From Leucobacter chromiireducens subsp. chromiireducens (GTDB lineage Bacteria > Actinomycetota > Actinomycetes > Actinomycetales > Microbacteriaceae): DNA of 64,000 nucleotides. The position numbers were made by a program, and so were the translations under genes. Every line of letters starts with the position of its first letter. Positions within the stretch are counted from its first letter, which is position 1. This document shows positions 8,917 to 17,864 of the stretch, piece by piece. The DNA lies in the NCBI RefSeq assembly GCF_016758255.1, contig NZ_QYAD01000003.1, forward strand, positions 310,001 to 374,000, given 5' to 3'. Under the pieces are notes generated by a model, which was given only the letters and a program-made list of their open reading frames with translations, had not been told where the DNA came from and made no database searches.

Positions 8917-9872
8917 TGCTCGCCTCCGGAGGCCTCGGTCTTAGCGGATGTCGGTTTCGTCGCGGGCGCGGACTTTGCCGCGGGCGACGTTTTCGCTGCG
9001 GGTTTCTTGGCCGCCGGCTTCTTCGCCTCGGACTGCTTCGCGGTGGAGGCAGCCGCCGGCTTCTTGGCCGCAGCGGGTTTCTTCGCCGCTGCAGGCTTCT
9101 TCGCCGCGGGTTTCTTCGCGGCAGGCTTCTTCGCGGCAGCCGGCTTCGGCGCGGCTGGCGCCTCGCGCGGAACAAAGCCACGGTGCAGCGCGACGATGCC
9201 AAAGGTGAGGTTGCGGTAGGCGACTCGCTCAAAGCCGGCCTCGCGCAGCCACCCGGCCAGCGCTTCCTGATCCGGCCACTCTTCAATCGACTCGTTGAGG
9301 TACTGGTACGCGGCGGCGGCCTCGCGGTTGATCGCACCGGCGATGCGCGGCAGCACGTGGCGGCCGTAGAACGCGTACGGACCCCGGATCACGGCCGAGG
9401 GGGGCGTCGAGAACTCCGCAATGACCACGCGGCCACCCGGCTTCACGACGCGGCGCATCTCGGCGAGCGCGGCACGCGGATCGCTCACGTTGCGCAGCCC
9501 GTACGAGATCGTGGCGGCATCAAAGCTGTTGTCCTCGAACGGCAGCGCGGTGGCGTCAGCGTGTACGAACTCGATGAGCGCGTTGTCCGCGTGGCGCTTC
9601 CGGCCCTCGGCGAGCATGCCCTCCGAGAAGTCCGCGGCCACCACGTTGGCGCCGTGCGCAGCGAGCGCGGCGGACGACGTGCCGGTCCCGGCTGCAAGAT
9701 CAAGGATGCGCATGCCCTTGCGCGGGCCAACGGCTTTCGTCGTCGCAATGCGCCAGAGCCGGTCGTTGCCCACGGTCAGGACGTCGTTAATGAGGTCATA
9801 GCGGGGCGAGACCTCGTCAAACATCGAGGAGACGTCGGCGGCGTGCTTGGTCGCGGTGTCGGGTCGAGTCAC
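8913..9872 (-). CDS. menG: demethylmenaquinone methyltransferase with Lys/Ala/Pro-rich tail
   Basis: GTG start at 9872, giving 319 residues. Residues 1-235 form the UbiE/MenG SAM methyltransferase: FDEVSPRYDLINDVLTVGND at the start, the SAM loop LDLAAGTGTSS near 58, and the post-motif VKPGGRVVIAEFSTP. It makes the last carbon methylation of menaquinone. The typical enzyme is about 230-250 residues. Here an extra tail of about 84 residues consists almost only of repeats like AAKKP, with Thr/Ser near the end, resembling histone-H1-like basic tails of actinobacteria. The longer upstream reading frame is rejected because it lacks family similarity and would overlap the menF promoter. It is divergent from menF. 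Confidence 0.9.
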   Translation of the reverse strand: MTRPDTATKHAADVSSMFDEVSPRYDLINDVLTVGNDRLWRIATTKAVGPRKGMRILDLAAGTGTSSAALAAHGANVVAADFSEGMLAEGRKRHADNALIEFVHADATALPFEDNSFDAATISYGLRNVSDPRAALAEMRRVVKPGGRVVIAEFSTPPSAVIRGPYAFYGRHVLPRIAGAINREAAAAYQYLNESIEEWPDQEALAGWLREAGFERVAYRNLTFGIVALHRGFVPREAPAAPKPAAAKKPAAKKPAAKKPAAAKKPAAAKKPAAASTAKQSEAKKPAAKKPAAKTSPAAKSAPATKPTSAKTEASGGEQ

Positions 9873-9963
9873 CCCACCATCGTATCTCCTTGTGCCTGAG
9901 CGCCGGATGGCACGCGCAGACCCGCTGAACGGCCTGCTCAGGGCGGAGGGGTAGATTGATGGG

Positions 9964-11286
9964 GTGACGAGTGAATCCGCTGTGCCCCGCCTCCGCGCGA
10001 TCACCCGACCCCTTGCGGAGCGACCCGAACTGCTCGACCTCGCGGATCCCGATTCGCCGCTCGTGTGGCTGCGCGGCGACCGCGGCTGCGTCGGCCTGGG
10101 TGAGACCCTGCGCATCGGCTTCCACGGCCCGAACCGATTCCGTGCGGCGGCTGGCGCCTGGCGTGCGATCTCAGACAACGCCGTGATCGATGACCCCGTG
10201 CGCATGCCGGGCTCCGGCCTCGTGGCGCTCGGTACCTTCGCGTTCGACGACGAGAGCGACGCGGAGAGCGTGCTCATTGTGCCGGAGGTGCTCATTGCGC
10301 AGCACCGCGATCAGTGGTGGATCACGGAGACCTCGATCATCCGCGATCCCGCACCAGACGCAGGCACCGACGAGTCTCTCGATCGGGATCTCACGCTGCC
10401 GCCCGCAGCCCCTGCAGGCGCATGGCCCGGCCTGGAGCTCGCTCCGCGCACCGACGACTCCGCTCACGCGGTCGACCCCGTCGCGGCTTACCTCACCGGC
10501 GTCACCGAAGCCGTGCGTCGCATCGAGGCCGGCGACGCGGAAAAGATCGTCCTCGCCCGCCAGATCGAGGGGCAGCTACCCGCGGGAGCGGATCTCCGTG
10601 TGCCGCTCGCACGCCTCGCGGAACGGTACCTCGACTGCTGGACCTTCGCGGTCGACGGCATGGTGGGGGCGAGCCCAGAGACGCTCATCCGTTCCACCGC
10701 GGGCGCGGTGTCGGCGCGCGTGCTCGCGGGTACCCGTGCTCGGCACGCTGAGAACGGTGCGCGCGACGCCCAGGCTCGCGACGAACTCCTGACGAGCGCC
10801 AAGGAACAGCACGAGCACGCGTTCGCCGTGCAGAGCGTGGTCACCGCGCTCGCCCCGTTCGTCACCGAACTGCGCACCAGCGAGGAGCCGTTCCCGCTGC
10901 AGCTGCCCAATGTGTGGCACCTCGCCACCGACCTCGGCGCAAGCCTCGGCGAGCGCAGCTCCGCGATTGAGCTCGTGGGAGCCCTGCACCCCACCGCGGC
11001 GGTGGCCGGCACGCCCACCGCCGACGCGGTCGCCGCGATCGCCGAACTCGAGCCGTTCGACCGCGGGCGCTACTCAGGGGCCGTGGGCTGGATCGACGCC
11101 GCGGGCGACGGCGAGTGGGTCATCGCCCTGCGCTGCGCACAGCTCGGCGCGGCGGATCCTGAGACGGGCGAACGCACGCTCACCGCGAGCGCGGGCGGCG
11201 GCATCGTGGTGGGGTCCGATCCCGATCACGAGTTTGGTGAGACCGTATCGAAGTTCCGGCCGATCACCGAGGCCTTCGCGCGCTGA
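9964..11286 (+). CDS. menF: isochorismate synthase
   Basis: A 440-residue chorismate-binding enzyme starting with GTG. The N-terminal region is poorly conserved, as usual. The C-terminal catalytic region has AEKIVLARQ, MVGASPETLI, ARVLAGTRAR, LPNVWHLATDL, ALHPTAAVAGTP and FDRGRYSGAVGWID, matching the MenF/EntC/DhbC family. It converts chorismate to isochorismate, the entry step of menaquinone synthesis, feeding MenD (12,266). It is divergent from menG across a 91-base gap. Siderophore-type isochorismate synthases share these motifs, but the men context settles the role. Confidence 0.92.
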   Translation: MTSESAVPRLRAITRPLAERPELLDLADPDSPLVWLRGDRGCVGLGETLRIGFHGPNRFRAAAGAWRAISDNAVIDDPVRMPGSGLVALGTFAFDDESDAESVLIVPEVLIAQHRDQWWITETSIIRDPAPDAGTDESLDRDLTLPPAAPAGAWPGLELAPRTDDSAHAVDPVAAYLTGVTEAVRRIEAGDAEKIVLARQIEGQLPAGADLRVPLARLAERYLDCWTFAVDGMVGASPETLIRSTAGAVSARVLAGTRARHAENGARDAQARDELLTSAKEQHEHAFAVQSVVTALAPFVTELRTSEEPFPLQLPNVWHLATDLGASLGERSSAIELVGALHPTAAVAGTPTADAVAAIAELEPFDRGRYSGAVGWIDAAGDGEWVIALRCAQLGAADPETGERTLTASAGGGIVVGSDPDHEFGETVSKFRPITEAFAR

Positions 11287-11333
11287 GCCCACCCGGCACG
11301 TCCCGCCCACCCGGCGAGCTCAGCTCCGTCAGT

Positions 11334-12233
11334 TCAGCTCGGCCAAGTCAGGCCGCGCGTCGCTTCGAGCCGCGCCTGCTCCTCCACAACGTCGAAGTCT
11401 GCCGCGGGCCACGCAGGCTGCAGCGCCGCAAGCTCGGAGATGACGATTCGCTGCACTGCCGCGCGGGCGTACCACTTCGCATTCGCCGGCACGACGTACC
11501 AGGGCGCGTGGGCCGCGTGCGTGCGGTCGATCGCGATCTGGAACGCGGACATGTACTCGTCCCACAGCACGCGCTCGTCGACGTCCCCGGGGTTGTACTT
11601 CCAGTGCTTCGCGGGGTCCGCAAGCCGATCGGCGAGACGCTCAGCCTGCTCCTCGGGTGACACGTGCAGCATGATCTTCACGATCCGCACCCCGTCGTCG
11701 GCAAGGCGCTGCTCGAAGTCGGCAATCGCACCGTAGCGGCGCTCGATCTCGGCGGGCGGCGCGAACTCGCGCACCCGCTGGATCAGCACGTCCTCGTAGT
11801 GCGAGCGGTCGAACACGCCAATCACGCCGGGCTCGGGCACGCGCGGCTCGATGCGCCAGAGGAAGTCGTGTGCGCGCTCCGTTTCGGTGGGCGCTTTGAA
11901 CGCAGCGAGCGACAAACCGTAGGGCTCAATCTGCGAGAACACATGGTTCACGATTCCGCCCTTGCCCGCGGCGTCCATGGCCTGCAGCACGACGAGCACA
12001 CGCTCGCGCGCGCCCACTCGGCTCTGCGCAAAGAGCTGCTCCTGCAGTTCACGGAACTCCTGGGCGGAGGCGGCGAGCTCGGTTTGACCGGCCTTCTTCG
12101 TCGCCGCCGTGCCCGGTGTTGCGGCGGGGTCGATCCCGCGCAGCTCGAAGCCCTCGCGCACTCGCAAGAGCTGCGCTACATCGTCGTTCCAGAACTGCGT
12201 GCCCATCGGCCCTCCCCCGTCAGTGTTCCCCAC
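11334..12233 (-). CDS. polyphosphate kinase 2 family nucleotide phosphotransferase
   Basis: A 299-residue PPK2-family protein. Walker A-like DAAGKGG, the adjoining NHVFSQIEPYG, the lid region and the Walker B-like FDRSHYEDVLIQRV are all present. The ending PWYVVPANAKWYAR is also typical. The family transfers phosphate between polyphosphate and nucleotides in the cytoplasm; one-domain proteins of this length are mostly ADP- or AMP/NMP-directed. Start may be the listed ATG or the ATG ten codons in (MGTQFW). It is convergent with menF and unrelated to menaquinone. Confidence 0.88.
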   Translation of the reverse strand: MGNTDGGGPMGTQFWNDDVAQLLRVREGFELRGIDPAATPGTAATKKAGQTELAASAQEFRELQEQLFAQSRVGARERVLVVLQAMDAAGKGGIVNHVFSQIEPYGLSLAAFKAPTETERAHDFLWRIEPRVPEPGVIGVFDRSHYEDVLIQRVREFAPPAEIERRYGAIADFEQRLADDGVRIVKIMLHVSPEEQAERLADRLADPAKHWKYNPGDVDERVLWDEYMSAFQIAIDRTHAAHAPWYVVPANAKWYARAAVQRIVISELAALQPAWPAADFDVVEEQARLEATRGLTWPS

Positions 12234-12265
12234 TGTAGGGCCTGAGCGCGCCGCGGCGCACTGGA

Positions 12266-14110
12266 TTATTTCCGCGCGAGCGGCACCTCGACGATGCCGG
12301 GGCCGGTGACCGGCTCCGTGAGCAGGCGCTCGAGCTCGCTGCGCGTCTCCACCTGGCGATACTCCCAGCCGTACGCGGCGGCGAGGGCTTCGAGCGACAC
12401 CGAGTGCGGCGTGAGCATCACACGGTCGAACGCGTCTGCGGCCGCGGCGTCCGCAACCTCAAGCCCATCAAAGATCGTCCCGCCGCCGTCGTTGCCCACG
12501 AACAGCTGAATGCGCACGGCGCGCTCCGTCTGCGGGAGGAGGAGCGACCCGGCGTCGTGCAGCAGGGCGAGATCGCCGATGAGTACGCGAGTCACTCCCG
12601 CGGCGGCCGAGCTCTCGGGGTCCGCCTGGCTCGCGGCGGCGATGCCGAGCGCGGTGGCGACGGTGCCGTCGATGCCCGCAAGCCCGCGGTTCGCGTGCAC
12701 GCCGAGCTTGCGCCCCGGGGCGAGGCCGTCGAGCACACGCACCAGACGGGAGGCGGCGAGAACCAGACGATCGTGCGGCCAGGAGCCGCGCCACACGCTC
12801 TCGGCGAGGAGCTCGCGGCTCACCGCCTCGCGCATCGTTGCGACCTCCGAGCGCGCGTACGCGTTGCGTTCCTTGTACCCGGGCGCGGTGGCCGCGGACA
12901 GGTTCGGCGCGTGCACCGTGGTGCGCTCGCGCTGCAGCTCGCGGTCGGCCACCACCCACGCGCCCAGCCAGCGGTGCAGCAGCGCGGGATCGTGGTCGGC
13001 GGCGGCACGCGCCGCACGCACGACCGTTGCGCGGCGGCCAGGATTCACGTGCTCAACGCCGGGGCCCGCGTGCGGGTCGACGACAATCACCTCGACGGCG
13101 TCGCGTCGCAGCAGCGCGTTCGCCTGCCGCGTGAGCGTGGGGTGCCCGAACACCACGGCCCGCTCAACGAGCCCGCCGATTTCGGGGTGCTCAAGCAACG
13201 TGGCGTAGGCGGCAATTGCTTCCCGCCCGTAGCGCGCGCCGCTCACGACCTCCGCGAGGAGGGGAGCACCGATCGCGCGGGCGAACACCTCAGCGTCGGG
13301 GCCAGCGTCGGCACCAGCGAGAACGACCGTGTAGGCATCGCCGGAGTGGATGTACTGCTCGTCGTCGGTGAAGCCCGCGTGGCTGCGGAGCCCACCCGGA
13401 ACCGCCTGCGCTGCCGTGCTCGCAATGCCGAGCGCGTCGTTCTCTCGAATCTCCGCTGCTTCGGCCGCGGCCGCCTCGAAGCCGCGGTCGATCATCGTCT
13501 CGAATCCGGCGACTCCTGAGAGCGGTTCGCGGAACGCCAGGTTGAGCTGTACGGGGCCCGCCGGCGCTGCGCCGAGGAAGCCGGTCGCCGCAGAGATCGC
13601 ACGCGCGGCGAGCGTCTGCGGGTCGGTCGCATCCGTGCGCACGAGATCGCCGTCTGCTCCGAGCGCGGGCGCGGGCACATCCAGGCTGAGCCGAGCGGCC
13701 GGGCCAAACAATCCTGCCTGCTCGGTGGTCTGGTTGCTGCGAATGCCGCGCAGCTCAGTGGGGCGGTCCGCGGTGAGCAGCAGCATCGGCACTCGCCCGG
13801 CGTGCGCCTCAAGTGCCGCGGGCAAGAGGTTTGCGACGGCCGTTCCGCTCGTCACGATAACGGGAGCTGGCACGCCGGTCTCGCGCGCGATGCCGAGCGC
13901 GAAGAATGCCGCGGAGCGCTCGTCGACGCGCACGTGCAGGCGAATCGCACCGACGCGCTCGGCCGCCGCTGCGGCGAGCGCGAGCGCCTGCGAGCGGGAG
14001 CCGGGGCACACCACGACGTCGCGCACCCCGAGGCGAATCAGCTCGCCGAGCAGCTCAACCGCGAAGATCGAGGCCGGTGCGGGAGCCGCGGGAGCGTCAG
14101 CCTGGCTCAC
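12266..14110 (-). CDS. menD: 2-succinyl-5-enolpyruvyl-6-hydroxy-3-cyclohexene-1-carboxylate synthase
   Basis: A 614-residue ThDP-dependent enzyme of usual MenD length. The N-terminal pyrimidine-binding domain has RDVVVCPGSRSQALALA and VRVDERSAAFFALG. The middle domain is variable. The C-terminal pyrophosphate-binding domain carries GDLALLHD and GNDGGGTIFDGLE. It joins isochorismate with the succinic-semialdehyde carbanion from 2-oxoglutarate, the second menaquinone step. The 5' end overlaps the end of the upstream PLD-N domain gene by 4 bases (shared ATGA), so the two are one transcription unit. Confidence 0.95.
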   Translation of the reverse strand: MSQADAPAAPAPASIFAVELLGELIRLGVRDVVVCPGSRSQALALAAAAAERVGAIRLHVRVDERSAAFFALGIARETGVPAPVIVTSGTAVANLLPAALEAHAGRVPMLLLTADRPTELRGIRSNQTTEQAGLFGPAARLSLDVPAPALGADGDLVRTDATDPQTLAARAISAATGFLGAAPAGPVQLNLAFREPLSGVAGFETMIDRGFEAAAAEAAEIRENDALGIASTAAQAVPGGLRSHAGFTDDEQYIHSGDAYTVVLAGADAGPDAEVFARAIGAPLLAEVVSGARYGREAIAAYATLLEHPEIGGLVERAVVFGHPTLTRQANALLRRDAVEVIVVDPHAGPGVEHVNPGRRATVVRAARAAADHDPALLHRWLGAWVVADRELQRERTTVHAPNLSAATAPGYKERNAYARSEVATMREAVSRELLAESVWRGSWPHDRLVLAASRLVRVLDGLAPGRKLGVHANRGLAGIDGTVATALGIAAASQADPESSAAAGVTRVLIGDLALLHDAGSLLLPQTERAVRIQLFVGNDGGGTIFDGLEVADAAAADAFDRVMLTPHSVSLEALAAAYGWEYRQVETRSELERLLTEPVTGPGIVEVPLARK

Positions 14111-14544
14111 GGCTGCGACGCGTCGCCGTCGGCCTGCGTGCCGCCGTCGCGCCGATTCTCATCGCGCCGGTTCTCGTCGCGTGCTGGGCGCTCGGCCTCG
14201 CCTGCAGCGGAGCCCGGCTGCTCGCCGGGGAAGGTCTCTTCGTCGAGCTCTCGCAGGCGCGCCTCAAGATCACGCATGTGCGCATCGAGGTCGCCCGATG
14301 ACATGTTGGTGCCGCTGAACCGGGGGTCATCATCTGGCGCGGCGGGCCGCACCGCGGGGGTGTCTCCCTTGCCGATGACAAACCAGAGGATGCCGCCGAT
14401 CACGGGAAGCACGACGATGAGCACCACCCACACGGGTTTCGCAACGCCGCGGGCTCGCGCGCCGTCCGTCATCGCCGCGTCGACCAGCGAATACAGCGTG
14501 AAGGCCACCGCGATGACGATACCGATAATCCCGAATCGCACCAT
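14107..14544 (-). CDS. small membrane protein with PLDc_N-type domain
   Basis: 145 residues from the ATG at 14544. Two hydrophobic segments (FGIIGIVIAVAFTLYSLVDA and KPVWVVLIVVLPVIGGILWF) precede a conserved GKG and a long charged, low-complexity cytoplasmic tail. The double-helix hairpin ending W-FVIGK matches the PLDc_N/phospholipase D N-terminal family, found as a stand-alone membrane protein next to menD in many actinobacteria. Function unknown. The tail contains a short tandem RDENR repeat. Translationally coupled to menD. Confidence 0.78.
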   Translation of the reverse strand: MVRFGIIGIVIAVAFTLYSLVDAAMTDGARARGVAKPVWVVLIVVLPVIGGILWFVIGKGDTPAVRPAAPDDDPRFSGTNMSSGDLDAHMRDLEARLRELDEETFPGEQPGSAAGEAERPARDENRRDENRRDGGTQADGDASQP

Positions 14545-14638
14545 GCCCCTATGGTACTCGCACCACATCACACTGGGCTGGGCGCTCGCGGCCCCTCGGC
14601 TCAGGATCGCCGCAGTTACGCCGGGTAGACTCGTCGCC

Positions 14639-14989
14639 GTGAAGAACCCCCGGACCGCCTGGATTGTGTACATCGTGCTGCGACTGCTCTTTTTCGCAGC
14701 CCCGTTCGCGGTGTTCTTCCTGATGGGCATCAAGCCGTGGCTTGCGGCAATCTTCGCAGCCCTCATCGGGGTCTCGCTGTCCATCATTTTCCTCTCGAAG
14801 CCGCGTGACACCGCGTCCGAGAGTATTTACGACTGGCGCAACCGCGAGCGCACGGCAGACAGCATCGTCGAGGACGAGGCGATGGACGCCGAGACGCAGG
14901 GCACCGCGGCAGCAGCCGCTGAAACGGTGAGCGCCGAGGCAGTGGACGCTGAGACCGCACACACCGACGCGAAGCCCACGCAGCTGTAG
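14639..14989 (+). CDS. DUF4229 family small membrane protein
   Basis: 116 residues from GTG at 14639. Two membrane helices (IVYIVLRLLFFAAPFAVFFL and KPWLAAIFAALIGVSLSIIF) are followed by FLSKPRDTASESIYDWRNR, the DUF4229 signature, and an acidic Ala/Glu/Thr tail. This family is restricted to actinobacteria and typically sits between menaquinone genes; function unknown. It is divergent from the PLDc_N gene and convergent, only 11 bases away, with the ABC ATPase gene. Confidence 0.82.
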   Translation: MKNPRTAWIVYIVLRLLFFAAPFAVFFLMGIKPWLAAIFAALIGVSLSIIFLSKPRDTASESIYDWRNRERTADSIVEDEAMDAETQGTAAAAAETVSAEAVDAETAHTDAKPTQL

Positions 14990-15000
14990 CCAACCAAGCG

Positions 15001-15774
15001 CTACGCGCGGGCGGCCGCCATGTGCTCGTGCAGGCGAGCCTCAAGCCGGGGCACCCGCCCATCGAGCAGGAAGCCGTCGCCCCGCGGGATGTCGCGCGAG
15101 ACCGACACCTCCCCCGCAATCGCCCCGGCGCGCTGTGGGAGCACGAGCACCCGGTCGCTCAGCCGCACAGCCTCGCGAATGTCGTGCGTGATGAGCAGGA
15201 TGCTCCAGCCGTGCTCGGCCCAGATGTCGAGGAGCCAACGCTGCAGCTCATCCCGGGTGATCGCGTCGAGCGCACCAAACGGCTCGTCGAGCAACAGCAC
15301 GGGCTTCCCCTGCACCACGGTGCGGAGAAACGAGACGCGCTGGCGCATGCCGCCGGAAAGCTGCCGCGGGTAGCGCTCCTCTGTACCGGCGAGCCCGAAC
15401 GGCGCGAAGAGCGCGGCCGCACGATCGCGCGCCGCACGCTTCTGCGCCCCGGCGACCTCGAGCCCGATGCACGCGTTGTCGAGCACGCGCCGCCACGGCA
15501 GCAGCACATCGCGCTGCGGCATGAACGCGAAGGGACGATCGAGGCCCATCTCGGCGGGATCGATGCGAGCGCCGCCGTAGCGAATCTCGCCCGTGTCGGC
15601 GCGCAGCGCGCCCGTGAGCAGTGCGAGCAGCGTCGACTTCCCCGAGCCGCTCGCGCCCACGAGCGAGACGATCTCGCCGGCACTCACACGCAGCGAGATG
15701 TCTGCGAGCACGGGGTGCTCGCCAAACGCCTTCGCGATCCCAATCAGCTCGAGTGCGCTGCCCGCCCCGCTCAC
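15001..15774 (-). CDS. ABC transporter ATP-binding protein, ThiZ-like
   Basis: A 257-residue nucleotide-binding subunit. Walker A is GASGSGKST, the Q-loop is FMPQRDVLLPW, the signature is LSGGMRQRV, Walker B is VLLLDEPFGALD, and the switch His lies in LLITHDI. It matches the nitrate/taurine/HMP-type importer ATPases. It is the last gene of a three-gene unit with permease and receptor, each overlapping by 4 bases, that begins under a TPP riboswitch. It therefore powers uptake of a thiamine precursor such as HMP/formylaminopyrimidine, or thiamine itself. Confidence 0.88.
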   Translation of the reverse strand: MSGAGSALELIGIAKAFGEHPVLADISLRVSAGEIVSLVGASGSGKSTLLALLTGALRADTGEIRYGGARIDPAEMGLDRPFAFMPQRDVLLPWRRVLDNACIGLEVAGAQKRAARDRAAALFAPFGLAGTEERYPRQLSGGMRQRVSFLRTVVQGKPVLLLDEPFGALDAITRDELQRWLLDIWAEHGWSILLITHDIREAVRLSDRVLVLPQRAGAIAGEVSVSRDIPRGDGFLLDGRVPRLEARLHEHMAAARA

Positions 15775-16613
15775 CGTGCGCGTCCCTGCTCGATGCGCAG
15801 CCAGGGCACCGAGACCCGCTCGATGAGGATCACGAGGCCGAACAGCGCGAGCGTGACGAGCGAGGACACCGTGACCGCCGCAAGCACGAGATCCGTGCGG
15901 AACACGTGCTTCGCCGACTGCATGTAGACCCCAAGCCCCGCGACCGCCCCCGCGTACTCGGCAAAGATGGTGCCCACCACGGCGTAGGTGATGGAAATGC
16001 GCAGGGCAGAGAAGAAGGATGGGATGCCCGCGGGGAGGCGCACGAAGCGAAACAGCTGCCAGCGGCCCGCCCCCATCGAGCGAAGCAGCACCTCCGCATC
16101 GGGATCGGCCTCAGCGAAGCCGCGCAGCAGCCCAACCACCATGGGGAAGAAGGTGACGAACGCGACAAGCAGCACCTTCGGGAGCAGACCGAAGCCGAAC
16201 CAGAGCACCACGAGCGGCGCAAGGGCGATGAGTGGCAGGGTCTGGCTCACCACGAGGAGCGGGAGAATCGCACTGCGGAGGAGCGGGGAGAAGTCGAGCA
16301 GCGTCGCCGCGAGGAACGCCACCGCGACGGAGAGCGTGAAGCCCGTGAGCGTCGCCGTCACCGTGGTGAGGGTGTGGCGCAGCAGCGCGTCGCGTTCAGC
16401 GAGTCCGGATTCGAGAATGCGTGTGGGGGCCGGCAGCATGTCGGGTGGCACGAGACCCGCCGTCGTGGCGGTCTGCCAGATCACGAGCAGCAGCGCGAAG
16501 GCCGCGACGGGCGGCAGCACCCGCGCGAGCGCTCGGCCCACCGTGTGACTGGCGGCGTTCCCCGCACCGCCAGTCACCGCGGTGCGCGGCGCTGCGGCCC
16601 CCACGCCGCTCAC
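15771..16613 (-). CDS. ABC transporter permease, ThiX-like
   Basis: A 280-residue integral membrane protein with about six helices. It carries the BPD_transp_1 region including the coupling loop EADPDAEVLLRSMGAGRWQLF, where the EAA-type Gly is conserved. It overlaps the ATPase gene downstream and the receptor gene upstream by 4 bases each. It forms the membrane channel of the riboswitch-controlled importer. Confidence 0.88.
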   Translation of the reverse strand: MSGVGAAAPRTAVTGGAGNAASHTVGRALARVLPPVAAFALLLVIWQTATTAGLVPPDMLPAPTRILESGLAERDALLRHTLTTVTATLTGFTLSVAVAFLAATLLDFSPLLRSAILPLLVVSQTLPLIALAPLVVLWFGFGLLPKVLLVAFVTFFPMVVGLLRGFAEADPDAEVLLRSMGAGRWQLFRFVRLPAGIPSFFSALRISITYAVVGTIFAEYAGAVAGLGVYMQSAKHVFRTDLVLAAVTVSSLVTLALFGLVILIERVSVPWLRIEQGRAR

Positions 16614-17680
16614 CCGCGGAGCTCGGTGTAGTACTCGGTCCAGTCGGGTTCCTCGGTGACGGGTTTGCCCTCGGAGTCCGTGAGGAAGCCGCCGTCGAAG
16701 AGGAAGGCGCCGAACTCTGCCCAGGCTTCCGGGTTCACCTCGCCGATCTCATGCCCCTTCGCCACGAGGTAGCCATCCTCCGCCATGAGTTTCGCGCTGC
16801 GGCGCACGAGCTCCTCGGCGGTGCCGAGGGTGTCTGGATTCGCCGCGATCAGGATGTCGGCGGCCTCCTCCGGGTGCTCTGCGGCAAACGCGTAGCCGCG
16901 CGCAACCGCCTCAACGAACGCGCGCGCCTCCGTCGGGTGCGCTGCGAGGTACGCGTCGCTCGAGATGATGCCGGTGGACTGCTGCTCGGGCACGCCGAAG
17001 TCCTGGTAGCGCCAGGCGCGATACGGGTGGCCGTCGATCTCCATCTGGAGGTTTTCCCACGTTGAGACAGAGAGAGTGAAGTCGATGCGCCCCTGCGAGA
17101 GCGCCTCATACGCGCCGGTGTCGAGCACGACCTCCTCAAAGTTGCCTGCCCCGCCGTCACCCTGGATCGTGGTCTTCGCGAGCGCGCCGAAGAGCGGGGC
17201 GCCAAAGCCACCGAACACGAGGCCGTCGAGATCCTTCGGACGGGTGAGGTCATCGCGAGAGCCGAGCACCACGAGGCGGCCAGTGTCGGTCTGCGTGACG
17301 CGGTAGACGGACACCACGTCAAGGCCTGAAGTGCGCGCCATCTGCACGCCTGACTGCCCACCGATGCCAAAGTCGGCCTCGCCGGCGGAGACGAGCTGGC
17401 TCGAGGGGGTCGACCCGTAGGGCAGAATTTCGACGTCGAGGCCGGCGTCGGCGAAGAAGCCCTCCGCCTCGGCCACGTACACGCCAATGTGGTTCGTGTT
17501 CGGCGCCCAATCGAGCGCGAAGCTCACGTGCGCGGTGCCCTGCCCCGCTGCCGTGGAGTCGGCGCTCTGCAATCCCGCGGGAGCGGCACAGCCAACGAGC
17601 GCGAGCGCGCAAGTCGCGAGGACCGCAGCGGCGGCGAAGAGACGACGTGCGGGTGGACGTGAGTGGGTATGGTGACGCAA
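16610..17680 (-). CDS. ABC transporter substrate-binding lipoprotein, ThiY/NMT1-like
   Basis: 356 residues, starting with TTG at 17680 after AAAGGG. The N-terminus is a lipoprotein signal (Arg-rich start, then ALALVGCAAPAG). The mature part has the NMT1/THI5-like motif FALDWAPNTNHIGVYVAEAEGFF and YGSTPSSQLVSAGEADFGIGGQ, the hallmark of ThiY pyrimidine-precursor receptors. It is the first gene of the operon. Its start lies about 45 bases downstream of the TPP riboswitch, so expression should fall when thiamine pyrophosphate is plentiful. N-formyl-4-amino-5-aminomethyl-2-methylpyrimidine is the known ligand of ThiY in Bacillus; the ligand here is inferred. Confidence 0.88.
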   Translation of the reverse strand: MRHHTHSRPPARRLFAAAAVLATCALALVGCAAPAGLQSADSTAAGQGTAHVSFALDWAPNTNHIGVYVAEAEGFFADAGLDVEILPYGSTPSSQLVSAGEADFGIGGQSGVQMARTSGLDVVSVYRVTQTDTGRLVVLGSRDDLTRPKDLDGLVFGGFGAPLFGALAKTTIQGDGGAGNFEEVVLDTGAYEALSQGRIDFTLSVSTWENLQMEIDGHPYRAWRYQDFGVPEQQSTGIISSDAYLAAHPTEARAFVEAVARGYAFAAEHPEEAADILIAANPDTLGTAEELVRRSAKLMAEDGYLVAKGHEIGEVNPEAWAEFGAFLFDGGFLTDSEGKPVTEEPDWTEYYTELRG

Positions 17681-17721
17681 AAGCGTGCCCTTTCATTCAT
17701 TGATGGGCACGGGTGTGAAAA

Positions 17722-17815
17722 GAGTGTCTCCCTGCGCTGGCATGATCCAGATCAGGTTCGACGGTCGAAGGTTGATGACCTTCCTCTCAGCCCGGCCTAC
17801 CGGACTCCCGTGTGC
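17722..17815 (-). promoter_or_regulatory. TPP riboswitch (thi box)
   Basis: On the minus strand the conserved core elements appear in order: GGGAGTCC, the pyrimidine-sensor CTGAGA, then AACCTGAT, and finally GATCATGCCAGCG with AGGGA. This is the canonical thiM/thiC-type aptamer. It sits directly upstream of the ThiY-like receptor gene and should repress the three-gene importer on binding thiamine pyrophosphate. No clear terminator stem is seen between aptamer and start, so translation control via the AAAGGG site near the TTG start is likely. Confidence 0.93.
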
Positions 17816-17864
17816 TCAACACCGTAGCAGAATTCCGGATCGCGGAATTGGGCCGGAATCTTCT

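Noticed and set aside
6319-9219. 966-codon open frame on the plus strand across fprA, polyprenyl synthase and menG
   Set aside because: It crosses three real genes on the other strand and has no protein-like composition.
17680-17725. Intrinsic terminator as the riboswitch expression platform
   Set aside because: No stem followed by a U-tract between aptamer and start; translational control is more likely.
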